DNA of 64,000 bases from Neostapfia colusana (lineage: Eukaryota; Streptophyta; Magnoliopsida; Poales; Poaceae). The translations under genes were made by a program, and so were the position numbers. Within the stretch, counting starts at the first letter, position 1. Every line of letters starts with the position of its first letter. The notes under the pieces are model-generated. The model worked only from the letters and a program-made list of their open reading frames with translations, ran no database searches and was not told the origin of the DNA. The stretch lies in the NCBI GenBank assembly GCA_030760725.1, contig JASWHV010000012.1:36301652-36365651 (forward strand), written 5' to 3'. This document shows positions 1 through 12,475 of the stretch, piece after piece.

Positions 1-3000
1 ACGGCGACGGTGGTGGCTCCAACTCCGGCGACGTCGTCCGAGCCCTACAAAGCCTTATTTGGAGCACGGTTTCTTCCTACAGCTCCGTGGTGATATGCTA
101 AGCATGAAAATGAACCCGGTTTGCCACGGAAATGGACGGAGCTATGACCTCACCGTCGACATCTAGGGCCGTAGAACTCACAAGTACATAGCTCCTCTGA
201 ATTTTGATCGCAAATTTGCAGCATTGACATAGCTAACCGTGGAACATCTAAGTAGGGAAGGTCTCCCTGGTTCTAGCAAAGTTTGTTTCATAATTTTTCG
301 AGTTATATACAGGGAGATATAGATTTTTGAAGTTAGTGGAAATTTCTGAATAAGTTTCTGTTTAATTTGGAATTTTCAAATGAATGCTGAAAATTGGAAG
401 ACAATTTGGCCTAGTAATTGGAGTCCAATGATGCTCAAATTTTTATAGGAGGTCACTAGGGTTATGAAGGATCTTCTGGCCGAATTTGAGCAAATTTCAT
501 AACAGGGATCTCCTGGAATTAATTCCCAAAGATTTAAATTTGAGGAATTTTGGAGAAAATTCCAGGGGTCTTCAGACCAATTTCTTTGCATTTCTGCAAA
601 GTACTGGTTTATAGGAATCCAACAAAATGTATTTCACAAATTCTAGGCATTCCTACTGAAAGTTATGAAGGTTTGAAGTTCAGCTCAACTCTGAAATTTG
701 GGAAAAGTTTAAACCCTGGCTGTGGGCCTGTCTGAATTGGGCCAGTGACATCGCAGCCACACCGAAGCCCACGGGGTTCTATCCGCGCAGCCGCATCCGA
801 TCCGGGCTGCAAACCGATCCCCGCGAGGTAAAGAGAGACTTACCGATGGGACCGGCCCCCCTTCGTCCACCTCCCGACACCCGCCCTCCCCACGGCGGAG
901 CACTCCGGCAAGGCTCGCCGTCCATCGCTCTACTGCTCGGAGCTTGCTATAACTCGCCGCCTTGGCCTACGTTCGCACGGGGAATACGCCGAGGGGGTCA
1001 GCTACGGCTCTTGGCGGCCGGAACCTAGTCTACGACGGCGACAGTGGCGGCTCCAACTCCGGCGATGTCGCCCGAGCCCTACAAAGCCTTATTTGGAGCT
1101 CGGTTTCTTCCTACAGCAACATGGTGACATGCTAAGCACGAAAATGAACTCGGTTTGTCTTGGAAACGGCCGAAGCTATGACCTCACCGTCGACCTCTAG
1201 GGCCGTAGAACTCACAAGTACATAGCTCCTCTGAATTTCGATCTCGAATTTGCAGCTTTGACATAGCTAACAGTGGAACATCTAAGTAGAGAAGGTCTCC
1301 CTGGTTCTAGCAAAGTTTGTTTCATAATTTTTCGTGTTATATACAGGGAGATATGGATTTTTGAAGTTGGTGGAAATTTCTGAAAAAGTTTCTGTTTAAT
1401 TTGGAATTTTCAAATGAAAGCTGAAAATTGGAAGACAATTTGGGCTAGTAATTGGAGTCCAATGATGCTCAAATTTTTATAGGAGGTCACTAGGGTTATG
1501 AAGGATATTCTGGCTGAATTGGAGCAAATTTCATAACAGGGATCTCCTGGGATTAATTCCCATAGATTTAAATTTGAGGAATTTTGAAGAAAATTCCAGG
1601 GGGTCTTCAGACCAATTTATTTGCATTTCTGCAAAGTACTTGTTGATAGGAATCCAACAAAATTTGTTTCACAAATTTTGGGCATTCCTACTGAAAGTTA
1701 TGAAGGTTTGAAGTTCAGCTCAACTCTGAAATTTGGGAAAAGTTTAAACCCTGGCTGTGGGCCCCACTGTCTGAATTGGGCCAGTGACATCGCCGCCACA
1801 CCGAAACCCACAGGGTTCTACCCGCGCAGCCGCATCCGATGGGCCGCAAACCGATCCCCGCGAGGTAAAGAGAGACTGACCAGTGGGACCGGCCCCCTTC
1901 GTCCACCTCCCGACACCCACGCTCCCCGCGGTGGAGCACTCTAGCAAAACTCACCGCCCATCGCTCTACTGCTCGGAGCTTGCTATAACTCGCCGCCTGG
2001 TCCTACGTTCGCACGGGGAATACGCTGAGGGGGTCGGCTAGGGCTCTTGGCGGCCGGAACCTAGTCGACGACGGCGATGGTGGCGGCTCCAACTTCGGCG
2101 ATGTCGCCCGAGCACTACAAAGCCTTATTTGGAGCACGGTTTCTTCCTACAGCTCCGTGGTGATATGCTAAGCATGAAAATGAACCCGGTTTACCATGGA
2201 AATGGCCGGAGCTATGACCTCACCGTCGACCTCTAGGGCCGTAGAACTCAGAAGTACATAGCTCCTCTGAATTTTGATCTTGAATTTGCAGCTTTGACAT
2301 AGCTAACAGTGGAACATCTAATTAGAGAAGGTCTCCCTGGTTCTAGCAAAGTTTGTTTCATAATTTTTCGAGTTATATACAGGGAGATATGGATTTCTGA
2401 AGTTGGTGGAAATTTCTGAAAAAGTTTCTGTTTAATTTTGAATTTTCAAATGAAAGCTGAAAATTTGAAGACAATTTGGCCTATAATTGAAGTCCAATGA
2501 TGCTCAAATTTTAATAGGAGGTCACTAGGGTTACGAAGGATCTTCTGGCCGAGAAAATTTCATAGCAGGGATCTCCTGGAATTAATTCCCAAATATTTAA
2601 ATTTGAGGAATTTTGGAGAAAATTCCAGGGATCTTCATACCTATTTCTTTGCATTTCTTCAAATTACTGGTTGATAGGAATCCAACAAAATTTGTTTCAC
2701 GAATTTTGGGCATTCCTACTGAAATTTATGAAGGTTTGAAGTTCAGCTCAACTCTGAAATTTGGGAAAAGTTTAAACCTTGGCTGTGGGCCCCACTGTCT
2801 GAATTGGGCCAGTGACATCGCAGCCACACCGAAGCCCACGGGGTTCTACCCGCGCAGCCGCATCCGATCCGGGCCGCAAACCGATCCCCGCGAGGTAAAG
2901 AGATACTGACCGGTGGGACCGGCCCCCTTCGTCCACCTCCCGACACCCGCGCTCCCCGCGGTGGAGCACTCTGGCAAAACTCGCTGCCCGTTGCTCTACT

Positions 3001-5297
3001 GCTCGGAGCTTGCTATAACTCGCCGCCTGGGCCTACGTTCGCACGGGGAATACGCTGAGGGGGTCGGCTAGGGCTCCTGGCGGCCGGAACCTAGTCGACG
3101 ACGGTGACGGTGGCGGCTCCAACTCCGGCGATGTCGCCCGAGCCCTACAAAGCCTTATTTGGAGCACGGTTTCTTCCTACAGCTCCGTGGTGAATGCTAA
3201 GCATGAAAATGAACCCGGTTTGCCATGGAAATGGCCGGAGCTATGACCTCACCGTCGACCTCTAGGGCCGTAGAACTCACAAGTACATAGCTCCTCTGAA
3301 TTTTGATCTTGAATTTGCAGCTTTGACATAGCTAACAGTGGAACATCTAATTAGAGAAGGTCTCCCTGGTTCTAGAAAAGTTTGTTTCATAATTTTTAGA
3401 GTTATATACAGGGAGATATGGATTTTTGAAGTTGGTGGAAATTTCTGAAAAAGTTTCTGTTTAATTTTGAATTTTCAAATGAAAGCTGAAAATTGGAAGA
3501 CAGTTTGGCCTATAATTGAAGTCCAATGATGCTCAAATTTTAATAGGAGGTCACTAGGGTTACGAAGGATCTTCTGGCTGAATTTGAGAAAATTTCATAA
3601 CAGGGATCTCCTGGAACTAATTCCCAAATATTTAAATTTGAAGAATTTTGGAGAAAACTCCAGGGATCTTCATACCTATTTCTTTCCATTTCTTCAAACT
3701 ACTGGTTGATAGGAATCCAACAAAAAAATTTCACAAATTTTGGGCATTCCTACTGAAATTTATGAAGGTTTGAAGTTCAGCTCAACTCTGAAATTTGGGA
3801 AAAGTTTAAACCTTGGCTGTGGGCCCCACTGTCTGAATTGGGCCAGTGACATCGCAGCCACACCGAAGCCCACGGGGTTCTACCCGCGCAGCCGCATCCG
3901 ATCCGGGCCGCAAACCGATCCCTGCGAGGTAAAGAGAGACTGACCGGTGGGACCGGCCCCCCTTCGTCCACCTCCCGACACCCGCGCTCCCCGCGGCGGA
4001 GCACTCCGGCAAGGCTCGCCGCCTGGGCCTATGTTTGCATGGGGAATACGCTGAGGGGGTCGGCTAGGGCTCTTGGCGGCCGGAACCTAGTCGACGACGG
4101 CGACAGTGGCGGCTCCAACTCCGGCGATGTCGCCCGAGCCCTACAAAGCCTTATTTGGAGCACGGTTTCTTCCTACAGCTCCGTGTTGACATGCTAAGCA
4201 CGAAATGAACCCAGTTTGCCATGAAAATGGCTGGAGCTATGACCTCACAGTCGACCTCTAGGGCTGTAGAACTCACAAGTACATAGCTCCTCTGAATTTT
4301 GATCTCAAATTTGCAGCTTTGACATAGCTAACAGTGGAACATCTAAGTAGAGAAGGTCTCCCTTGTTCTAGAAAAATTTGTTTCATAATTTTTTGAGTTG
4401 TATACAGGGAGATATGGATTTTTGAAGTTGGTGGAAATTTCTGAAAAAGTTTCTGTTTAATTTGGAATTTTCAAATGAAAGCTGAAAATTGGAAGACAAT
4501 TTGGCCTAGAATTGGAGTCCAATGATGCTCAAATTTTTATAGGAGGTCACTAGGGTTATGAAGGATCTTCTGGCCGAATTTGAGAAAATTTCATAACAGG
4601 GATCTCCTGGAATTAATTCCCAAAGATTTAAATTTGAGGAATTTTGTAGAAAATTCCAGGGGTCTTCAGACCTATTTCTTTGCATTTCTGCAAACTACTG
4701 GTTGATAGGAATCCAACAAAATTTGTTTCATAAATTTTGGGCATTCCTACTGAAAGTTATGAAGGTTTGAAGTTCAGCTCAACTCTGAAATTTGGGAAAA
4801 GTTTAAACCCTGGCTGTGGGCCCCACTGTCTGAATTGGGCAAGTGACATCGCAGCCACACTGAAGCCCACGGGGTTCTACCCATGCAGCCGCATCCGATC
4901 CAGGCCGCAAACCAATCCCCGCGAGGTAAAGAGAGACTGACGGTGGGACCGGCCCCCCTTCGTCCACCTCCCGACACCCGCGCTCCCCGCGGCGGAGCAC
5001 TCCGGCGAGGCTCGCCGCCCATCGGTCTACTGCTCGGAGCTTGCTATAACTCGCCGCCTGGGCCTACGTTCGCACGGGGAATACGCTGAGGGGGTCGGCT
5101 AAGGCTCTTGGCAGCCGGAACCTAGTCGGCGATGGCGATAGTGGCGGCTTCAACTCCGGCAATGTCGCTCGAGCCCTACAAAGCCTTATTTGGAGCACGG
5201 TTTCTTCCTACAGCTCCTAGGTGACATGCTAAGAACGAAAATGAACCCGGTTTGTCATGGAAATGGCCGGAGCTATGACCTCACTGTCGACCTAGGG
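1..5297. repeat. Tandem array of ~1.03 kb units inside a long LTR
   Basis: Five full units and a partial sixth (about 0.17 unit) follow head to tail. The landmark TTCTTCCTAC falls at 71, 1105, 2141, 3171, 4167 and 5202, giving periods of 1034, 1036, 1030, 996 and 1035. Each unit joins an AT-rich half to a GC-rich half. The AT-rich half contains AATCCAACAAAATTTG followed by GGGCATTCCTACTGAAAG, and it resembles the middle of the long LTRs at 32803-37390 and 53210-56118. I therefore read the array as an internal duplication within a minus-strand LTR rather than as a free satellite. The window starts inside the array, so more copies may lie upstream. Short ORFs recur once per unit and carry no recognisable domain. 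Confidence 0.93.
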
Positions 5298-6545
5298 CTA
5301 TAAATGGCGGCAACCCTGAAAAACTCGAAGAACAGCGCCTGTGTTTGGTGGTTCTCGATGCTGGTTGATCCTAGAGGGTCGTCGGAGGGTTTAGAACCTA
5401 TGTTTCGATGGACAAGAGCTGTTTTAGACCTATCATCAAGAATTTCAAGTCGAGTTCCCTCTCGGTGCTATGAACGTGGGATCGGTAAACCGGAAAATAC
5501 TGCCTCAATACTGAACGAAATGGGAGAAGGCTTTCACTAGAAGATCGAGGAGAGGATGGTGCGTGTATTTTCTGTGGAAGTTCGCCTGAGTTGTGTCCTG
5601 TGTCGCGGGAGCAACGGTGAGCCATGAGGCGCTCGAGCGGTGGAAAACAGAGAAGAAGTCGCGCGCGTGAGAAGAAAGTGAACGGCGAAGAGAGAGCTGG
5701 TTCACTTGGGCAGAAGCACTGTGATCATATCCCCCGATGCACTGATTGGCCGAGCAGGAGGTGGTGCTGTCGCTTCATCGGGGAGAGGTTCAGCTCGGCG
5801 CTGGCGTTCGCTAGGTGATCGGCCGAAGAGAGCAGAGTCGGTTTGCATTTTTGTGTGGCTGACAGGTGGAGCCCACACCACCTAATTCCAGCTGATATTT
5901 CCCTCAAAATTAATAGCTTTAATTCCTCTCAAAGTCATGATTTAAATTTTGAATTCAACTGCATTCAGTTTTTTGGTGTAAAGTTTGAATTGAATTGGGA
6001 GGTTTGCATTTGAATTAGGAATTGAATTCCTCCCTTTTTCATTGATTCAAAACCCTAGCAAACTAAACCCAAATAATCTGAATTTCGGCATGGATACTAT
6101 TTCAAATGTGGAGAACACATTTGTGAACCCAGTTTGCCGTTTTGGTGAAGTTTGAATTTGGAACTGAAATTTGAATTCAGATTTGAGTGCTTCCCCCTCT
6201 TAATTCCAAACAAATAATAAACCCCCTCCAAATGGGCTGAAATTTGGCCGGTTTATTATTTGAGATATGGAGAACCAAATTGTGAGTTTAGCTCCCGTGT
6301 TTGGAAACTTTTACACGTTTGAGTCAGCCCTTTGAACTCACACCTTTATAATTCAAAATTTTAATTTCCCCTCATTTTCCTAAGTGGGAATTAGTTGAGC
6401 CACTTGCTAGAATTTTTGAGATTTTACAGAAGGAGGAGGAGAGGGTGGCGCGGCAGAGTGGGGAGCCCGGCTTAGCGTTCGAGCGGGGGCCACGCGTAGC
6501 AGCGGAGCGGGCCGGGACCACGGTGGCGTGGGGGTAGTCCTAGTT
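5298..6545 (-). mobile_element. Remaining 5' part of the long LTR (LTR F) that holds the array
   Basis: This stretch runs on from the array without a break. It goes from GC-rich to AT-rich, with TTTGAATTCA-type runs, and passes through GCTGACAGGTGGAGCCCAC. That matches in order the 5' part of LTR C (GACATGTGGGCCCCAC near 36567, then AT-rich to 37390). I infer a minus-strand LTR of the same broad family as A, C, D and E. Its right end is not clear. A GC-rich block at 6430-6540 of unknown origin separates it from the CACTA end. No coding capacity is seen. Confidence 0.5.
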
Positions 6546-7657
6546 ATATAGCGCATACGATGGAGTATATACGTAACCGTCATCAATTAAATAATTATTA
6601 CAATCAATCAATTAAAAAACTAAACAATCAATGAATCAATTAAGAATGTGAGAACATTAAACTACTAAATATTTAATTAATGGACTAATACAAGATTTAA
6701 TCCACTAATTAAACAATTACAACTAATAGACATTTTAATTCATCTAATCAAGTAATTAATTAACTAATAAACTGAGTAATTAACTAATAAACAATTTAAT
6801 TAAATAATTACCTAATGTTTTAGCTAATTAACTATTTAATAAAATAATTAATTAACAAACAAATTATTTAACAAACAAACTAATTACTTAACTAATATAC
6901 TTATTACTTAACTAATAAACTAAGTACCTAACTAATTAACTAACTAACCTAATTAATTATAAAAATTTACTTGGAGGTGGAGGTGATCGACGGCGGCCGG
7001 CGGGCGAACACTGCCGGAGGCGACGGGGCCGAGGGCGCGCGGGACCGCGGGCGCTCGGGGTCGGTCGGCGGCGGTCTGTGAGCGGCACCGGGCGGCTCGG
7101 GGAGGCCGAGGCCGGCATCGGGTGGCGGTGGGGGCGGCGGCCGCCGGGCACGGAGGTGGTGGTGGCCGGGCACGGGGGCGGCGGCGGCGGGTGGGGGCGG
7201 CGTCGCGGAGGCAGTCGGGCTCCCGGCAGCGATGGGGGCGACGGTTGCTGGGCGCGGAGGCGGGGGCGGCGGCCGGGCACGGGGGTGACAGCGGTCGGGC
7301 TAGGGGTGGCGGCGACCGGGGCGGCGGCGGTGGGCGAGGGCGGCGGGCGGGCAGCGGCGCAGAGGCAGTCGGGCTCGGGCGTGAATGCCCGTGCCGACTT
7401 CGGGCCCACAGGTATATACCCCTTATTAACGACGGTAGGTGGCCAAACCCTCGTAAATGACCTTAGTTAAGATGGCCAAGCTAGGGCCATCGTAAATAAC
7501 CTTAGTTACGACGGCCAAGCTAGGGGCATCGTAAATAAGTTGGTACTTACGACGGCCTAGGTCAGGCCGTCATAAACAAGCTTTTATTTATGACGGTCAA
7601 CCCTACGACCGCCGTAAATAACTTTGACCGTCGTAAATGACCGTGTTTCTTGTAGTG
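6546..7657. mobile_element. CACTA (En/Spm) element end, truncated
   Basis: The stretch ends with TTTCTTGTAGTG at 7646-7657, the reverse complement of the CACTA terminal repeat CACTACAAGAAA. Inside it are many direct and inverted subterminal motifs of the form TTTACGACGG (7430-7645). Next comes a GC-rich block (6990-7390) and then an AATTAATT-rich block (6560-6955). This is the mirror image of the end at 12200-13130, so both come from related elements. The other end of this element is not in the window, and the left edge is probably a truncation. Long GC-rich frames over 6957-7470 are compositional only. Confidence 0.75.
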
Positions 7658-8345
7658 AATGTGATTCCTGGAATATCAGGACCCCGGTCCTCACACTTTC
7701 ATACATTGGTTTTAAGTCGGGTCGCTGAGCTGAATTTATCCATGCACTCCATTATAAAACGGATGTCTTCCTGCCATGTGTTGGAGAAGAGAATGATGTC
7801 ATCGGTTTAGAGACTGATCCGCAATCGTGTTGAAGATTCTGACAGCTTGGACAGGGAGCCCATTGCATTGCCAGATCAAAAAACCGATGAAGAGAATCAA
7901 TGGCTAGGATGAATAAGTACGGGTACAGCGGGTCACCCAGCCTAAGCCCTCGTCTGTGTTGTATCTACGGTTCCATGATACCATTGAGCCTGACCGCCGA
8001 TGATAAAGAGACCAAAAGAGCTGCTATCCAGTCCCGAGAAATTTTAGTGGAAAACCTCTGTGTTGCATCAACTCAAATAGGTATTTCCATGATACGGAGT
8101 CGAAAGCCTTTGCAATGTCTAATTTGATGAGTGCATCCTTCCTTCCCATGGTAAGTCCTTGCAAGGCTTCTGACATAAACAAAATTGTCCTGAATGCATC
8201 TGCCTCTGAGAAAAGTGTTTTACGCTGGTGAGATCAGATTGTCAATGTGCGGGGAGAGCCTCAAACCTAGAACTTTTGACACCAACTTGTCAAAGGAACA
8301 GATTAAGCTTATCATTCTAAAATCTCTCTACTTTTGGGATGAGTG
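7658..8345 (-). pseudogene. LINE (L1-type) reverse transcriptase remnant
   Basis: Translated on the minus strand in shifting frames, this gives the ordered motifs of a plant L1-type reverse transcriptase. From 8330 downward these are a SLICSFDKLVSKVLG-like block, GRCIQDNFVYVRSLA, LDIAKAFDSVSW, then GLRLGDPLYPYLFILAID near 7900-7950 (family consensus GLRQGDPLSP). The catalytic YADD box near 7815 reads stop-TDD. Several stops and at least two frameshifts show that it is dead. It abuts the CACTA end at 7657, so the CACTA probably landed in this LINE and the rest lies beyond or was lost. No endonuclease domain is visible. Confidence 0.85.
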
Positions 8346-9299
8346 TGATCAATGCCTGACTCTTCTTTTGCAGGGGGGTAATTTGGTTACGCAGGCACCC
8401 AAACGTCAACATAACTGTGATGATATGCCAGCACGCTCGATAGAAGTCGGATTTAGAGGTGCGGATAACTAAATTGTAAAGTTGAGAATTTTTTAAATTC
8501 ACAATAAAAAATAAAAATATTTTTTTATAGGTCAAATATATAGGTCCACAATGTGGACAGTCTCAAGATCCTCCACATACCATGTGCGGTGTGGTCAGGC
8601 CGATTTACAGATGCGTTCCCCTGCGGCATCGTCTTCAGCAGGCTGACGCAAGGGCTCCACCGCTTCCTTGGACTTGGGCTCCAGCTATTAGTCTATCCAG
8701 GGGTTCTACCAAAGGAGTTGTACACGAAAAGATAGAGGAGTTGAATTTAAAGGAACACAAATTTCTACGTGTGCTTTTTGAACCGTAGGATTTTTTTCTT
8801 ATAAATTTTGAAGGATGGGAAATTTTTATCAATACATTGGAGGAACTCTAGCGTGAGGTGTAACATCATGTTTCCAATTATTTTAAAAGTTATAAGGCAC
8901 AATATCTTTTTCTCTCTCCTTGCTTCCTCTTGTCCATAAACATCTAAACTCATAATTCATATGTTTTATTTTGTGAACCTTCCAAACAATTCGCAGGAGC
9001 ATTTCCTATATTTGTTTCATTCCATAGGATTTAAGAAGACGTGCAACTTCAATCCTATATTTTCTAAGAATTTTGTGTTGGAAAATTAGGAATTTTATGG
9101 TTTTGTTTAATCCATATTAAATGATAAAGCATGCTTTGCAAATAAATCATAAACATGACGATTATGGTCGATCTTGTGCTCTCAGTTTTAGCAATAGTAA
9201 TACACAAAATTGCTAAAGCTAAAATATGAGTTTTAGAAAAGTATCCATAGGTGGGACCAGTGCTAAAACCACTGGCGGCGCCATTCCCAACAGTTGACA
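8346..9299. other. Unassigned AT-rich sequence
   Basis: No reading frame longer than about 90 codons and no recognisable domain. The first 130 bases may be leftover LINE sequence. 8740-9100 contains several AT-rich runs such as CCATAGGATTTAAG that look like decayed small transposons, but no clear inverted repeats or target duplications were found. Confidence 0.3.
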
Positions 9300-10098
9300 T
9301 GTTGGGCTATTTGAAGTAGTCGATCTCGTTTGGTGTTGGAAGATCATCAAAGCAGTGCAGTCACGTTGCAGTGCAGATCACGTGCACGAACAACCGAAGT
9401 AGTCGTACACGAGCACAAGGACACGAACGGAAGATCGAGCAGTCACGCGAGTGCGTTCCCCAAAAATCGTATTCGCTCTCTATCCCGCGGTAGGATCTCG
9501 AGAGAGCGTCGATTTCAGAGGTCTGCTCACTCTATTTTCTATGCGCGCAGAAAGCAGAGTCAGGATTGCTTAGAGGCAGCGCGACAGAGAACGTGTGGAG
9601 GAGCAAGAGAGAAGATTTTCTTCTTGTGTCTATCACATGAAGGGATGGCCTCCTTATATAGGAGTCAAGAAATGAGAGAGAATGAATACCATCAATCTAA
9701 GTTATGACGTTTATCAATTCAGCGATTATGATTCAACCAATAACACGTCCATTAGTAGTCATTATTTGGTCCGTCATGACTCAACCATTAACGCATCCGT
9801 TACTAGCCATTATTCGGTGCATTATGACAGTCATTAACGTGTCCGTTACTAGTCATTATTCGGCTGAATTGATCTTCAAAAAACGTCAAGACATGACGTC
9901 ACACCAGCGCGACACTGTGTGATATGGTTTGGGACAACATTTACCCTCTCCACCTTCACAATAGATAGTCAGTATTCCAATCTATAAATTGGTTTAATCT
10001 TCTCTTCATAAAATATACTCCTAATATTTTACATATGTCTTAGAATTAAGTTAACTAAATTATTTAAATAGATGAGTCTTAGACCCAAATATCTAACA
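9300..10098 (-). mobile_element. Probable solo Copia-type LTR
   Basis: The stretch begins TGTTGGGC and ends ATCTAACA, so its ends form the TGTTRG/CTAACA inverted repeat usual in Copia LTRs. On the minus strand a TATA box (CCTATATAAGG, 9650-9662) lies where an LTR promoter should be. No primer site, polypurine tract or coding region flanks it, which suggests a solo LTR of about 799 bp. The five bases on each side do not match, so a target duplication is not supported. The 125-codon + strand frame at 9330-9707 is read as a by-product of this LTR. Confidence 0.45.
9741..9882. repeat. Three degenerate ~47 bp direct repeats in the LTR
   Basis: The core TAACxYxTCCRTTASTAGYC followed by ATTATT occurs at 9741, 9789 and 9835 (spacings 48 and 46). 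The copies lie in the U3 part of the putative minus-strand LTR, upstream of its TATA box, where enhancer-like repeats are common in LTR elements. Confidence 0.7.
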
Positions 10099-11125
10099 TT
10101 CTGTATTCATGGGAGGTGCTACAGATAGATCCTCATCGACTCTAGTGTAGAGTGTTTCTTCCGGCATTGCTTACTGTACTTACATATAAGCGAACCGCAG
10201 GTGGAGTAGCCCGCCGGCTCGAAATCGGTACAGTATACGCTTTTGGATCATAAGGATCCGGATCGGACTGTGATCGGCTAAGCACATATGTTTGTTTATA
10301 TGTTCCGTAACGGATTTGTGGCGAAGGTGCTCTGGCGGGAAGTTGTCCCGTCAACATGTTATGTCGAGGCTACTAGCCACCACAAAAAAAACAGTTATTC
10401 TTGTTACTATGACATGTAGGTCCACATGGAAAAAGTTGGCAAAACATATTCAATACTCCATATATCTGGACTTGTAGAACTAAATGTAACAGAAATAATG
10501 ATGCAAAACATGTTCGTGATTGAATTAGGTGTTAGCTTTAATTGCAACCATCCACAGAGTGAGGCCTAAGAATTCCTTTGTATGAGCCTATCATGGACAC
10601 ACTTTTATACAGGCTGGCCCTGGATGTATATGCCGGTTCAGTTAAATGAGTCCAAGTAATCAGCAGAGTGAGAACTTGTAAACTCCTGAGGTCCATATTA
10701 AAATGTAAAAAGTACTTTCCTTCATTCTCAAATTGATATCATTAGTTATAAGAAATGTAGCTAAAAAAATAAATTAAAATTATTATCCTGATGGCAATAA
10801 TTTTAGAATGAATGGAGTAACAAGTAGTTACAGTATATAGACACAGATTCTTGATGGTTACTATATATATTATGTGAGAGATATGAACCCGATATATTAT
10901 GCAGCATTAAATTCGATTTAACGTAGCGTTTGGAAGGAACTACTAGACCCATCGTCATCAAATAAGTTTACTAACATCTACTAGCACACTCAAAATTAAC
11001 TAATTCTATATGTGAGAGATATGAAACTTTTCTGCCAGATAGTTGGAGATCAATTCAAATAGAACTCAAACATTCCTAGGTTTCAAATTCAATTTTGTAA
11101 GGCCACATGTTCTCTCTATACGCAT
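10099..11125. other. Unassigned sequence between LTR and hAT-like element
   Basis: Nothing recognisable was seen on either strand. The frames are short (71 codons or fewer) and without domains. AT content rises toward the right. The phrase GTGAGAGATATGAA occurs twice (about 10874 and 11010), which may mark a small decayed duplication. Confidence 0.3.
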
Positions 11126-11437
11126 CAGTGGCGGATCCAGACAAAAACCATAGGGGGGCTTAACCGCATAATCTAGTAAAGACATGTTTAAATGTTGTCA
11201 TACATAAATCCAAATTTTAAATATTCAAAATAATTTGATGCATAAAGATAAAGTGCAACTTACACATATGCCAACGTCGATTAATCATTATGAGTAAAAA
11301 TCTGAAAAATAATAAAGTAGTTACAAATATTGACCTTTGTGGGCTAATATTATAAATTTATTGAAAATAGAGAATAGTTGCATGCCATTAAATTATTTGT
11401 TGGCACTAACATATGGCGTTTTTTCATGTCTTCTCTT

Positions 11438-12199
11438 TTATGATTTTATCATCAGTAATTCTTCTAAATATCTCCTTTCAGTGTAGCATATCATCAAGTC
11501 ATTGAGCCATTCATCTCCCATTCTATTGCGCAAATCTGTCTTTATAAAATTTATAGCAGAAAATACCATCTCAACAGACGTTGTTGCTACTAGGAGTATT
11601 AAAATTAGCTCAATGAGTCCATAGACCAATAGAAAAGATCTATTCTTTCATGTATCAACCATTTTTTCTGCAACATTTGGAAGATCTATACATCCAAGAA
11701 ATTCTTCACTTCTCCTAATGTTGAGAATGAAGCTTTGAACTTGATTTCTCAACACCAAACAATCAGCTACCATAAAATCTCCAGCATAAATCTCAGCAAG
11801 TGTGACAAGCTTAACCACGTCAAAATTACGGAAATTGTTCCTCGGATTTAGAGTAGCCATGCATACCAATAATTTTGAACTAACTTCATTAAAGCGATGG
11901 CTCATCTCTATCAAAATGGAATCTATGGCAGCAATGAAAATATCAACATGGTAGAAATGCATGTTTGTTACTTTTTACCTTTTTACGTGAATGTCTCTTT
12001 TGCATTCACTTCTTTATCCATTTTGGCACTTTAATCTGATTCTCGTCACAAAAGGACTTCACTCGTTTGAACAATGTCTCCCATCCATTGTCCTCACATC
12101 CTACAATCGATCTTTTACAACCATAATTAAACTTGTTGCTTCAACAATATCTTGATCCTTTCTTTGCAAAGCACATGATAAGCCATCTGTTATGCTTAA
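11438..12199 (-). pseudogene. hAT-like transposase, C-terminal part
   Basis: Read from 12199 downward, this continues the transposase interrupted at 38398. It starts with LSITDGLSCALQRKDQDIVE, passes two or more stops, then has an open run including RVEIF-like HVDIFIAAIDSILIEMSHRF. It ends with a hAT dimerisation block (LILLVATTSVEMVFSAIN, then KTDLRNRMGDEWLNDLM). The order and spacing match plant TTF-type zinc-finger/hAT proteins. The stops and a frame change near 11640 show decay. The break lies exactly where the CACTA end CACTACAAGAAA begins at 12200. Confidence 0.85.
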
Positions 12200-12475
12200 C
12201 ACTACAAGAAACACGACACCATACGACGGTCAGGTTACTTACGACGGCTAGCCATCGTAAGTTGTGTAACTTATGACGGTCCTGGGCGGCTGTCGTAAGT
12301 AAACTAACTTACAACGGCCATGGGTCTGCGGCCGTCGTAAGTTATAGGCCCGTCTTAATTAAGGAATAACTTATGATGACTCAAACCCTAGGTTGTCGTA
12401 AGTAAGCAAACCGTCGAAAATTGCAGATAACTTACGACGGCCCAACCGGGGCCGTCGTAAATTATGGATTATATC
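12200..12475 (+). repeat. CACTA terminal and subterminal repeats
   Basis: After the terminal CACTACAAGAAA there are about ten copies of a TTACGACGGC/GCCGTCGTAAG motif in both orientations. In En/Spm elements such arrays bind the TnpA-type protein. The end at 7657 carries the sister motif TTTACGACGGTC. Confidence 0.8.

Noticed and set aside
1621..1944. Recurring small frames in the 1.03 kb units as a repeated gene
   Set aside because: They are broken differently in each unit, lack start or splice logic and lie in LTR sequence.
1..5297. CRISPR-like or centromeric satellite array
   Set aside because: Units of about 1 kb match LTR interiors. They are too long for CRISPR, and nothing points to centromere repeats.
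9330..9707. 125-codon + strand gene
   Set aside because: Lies within the putative Copia-type LTR, with a TATA box on the other strand and no domain.
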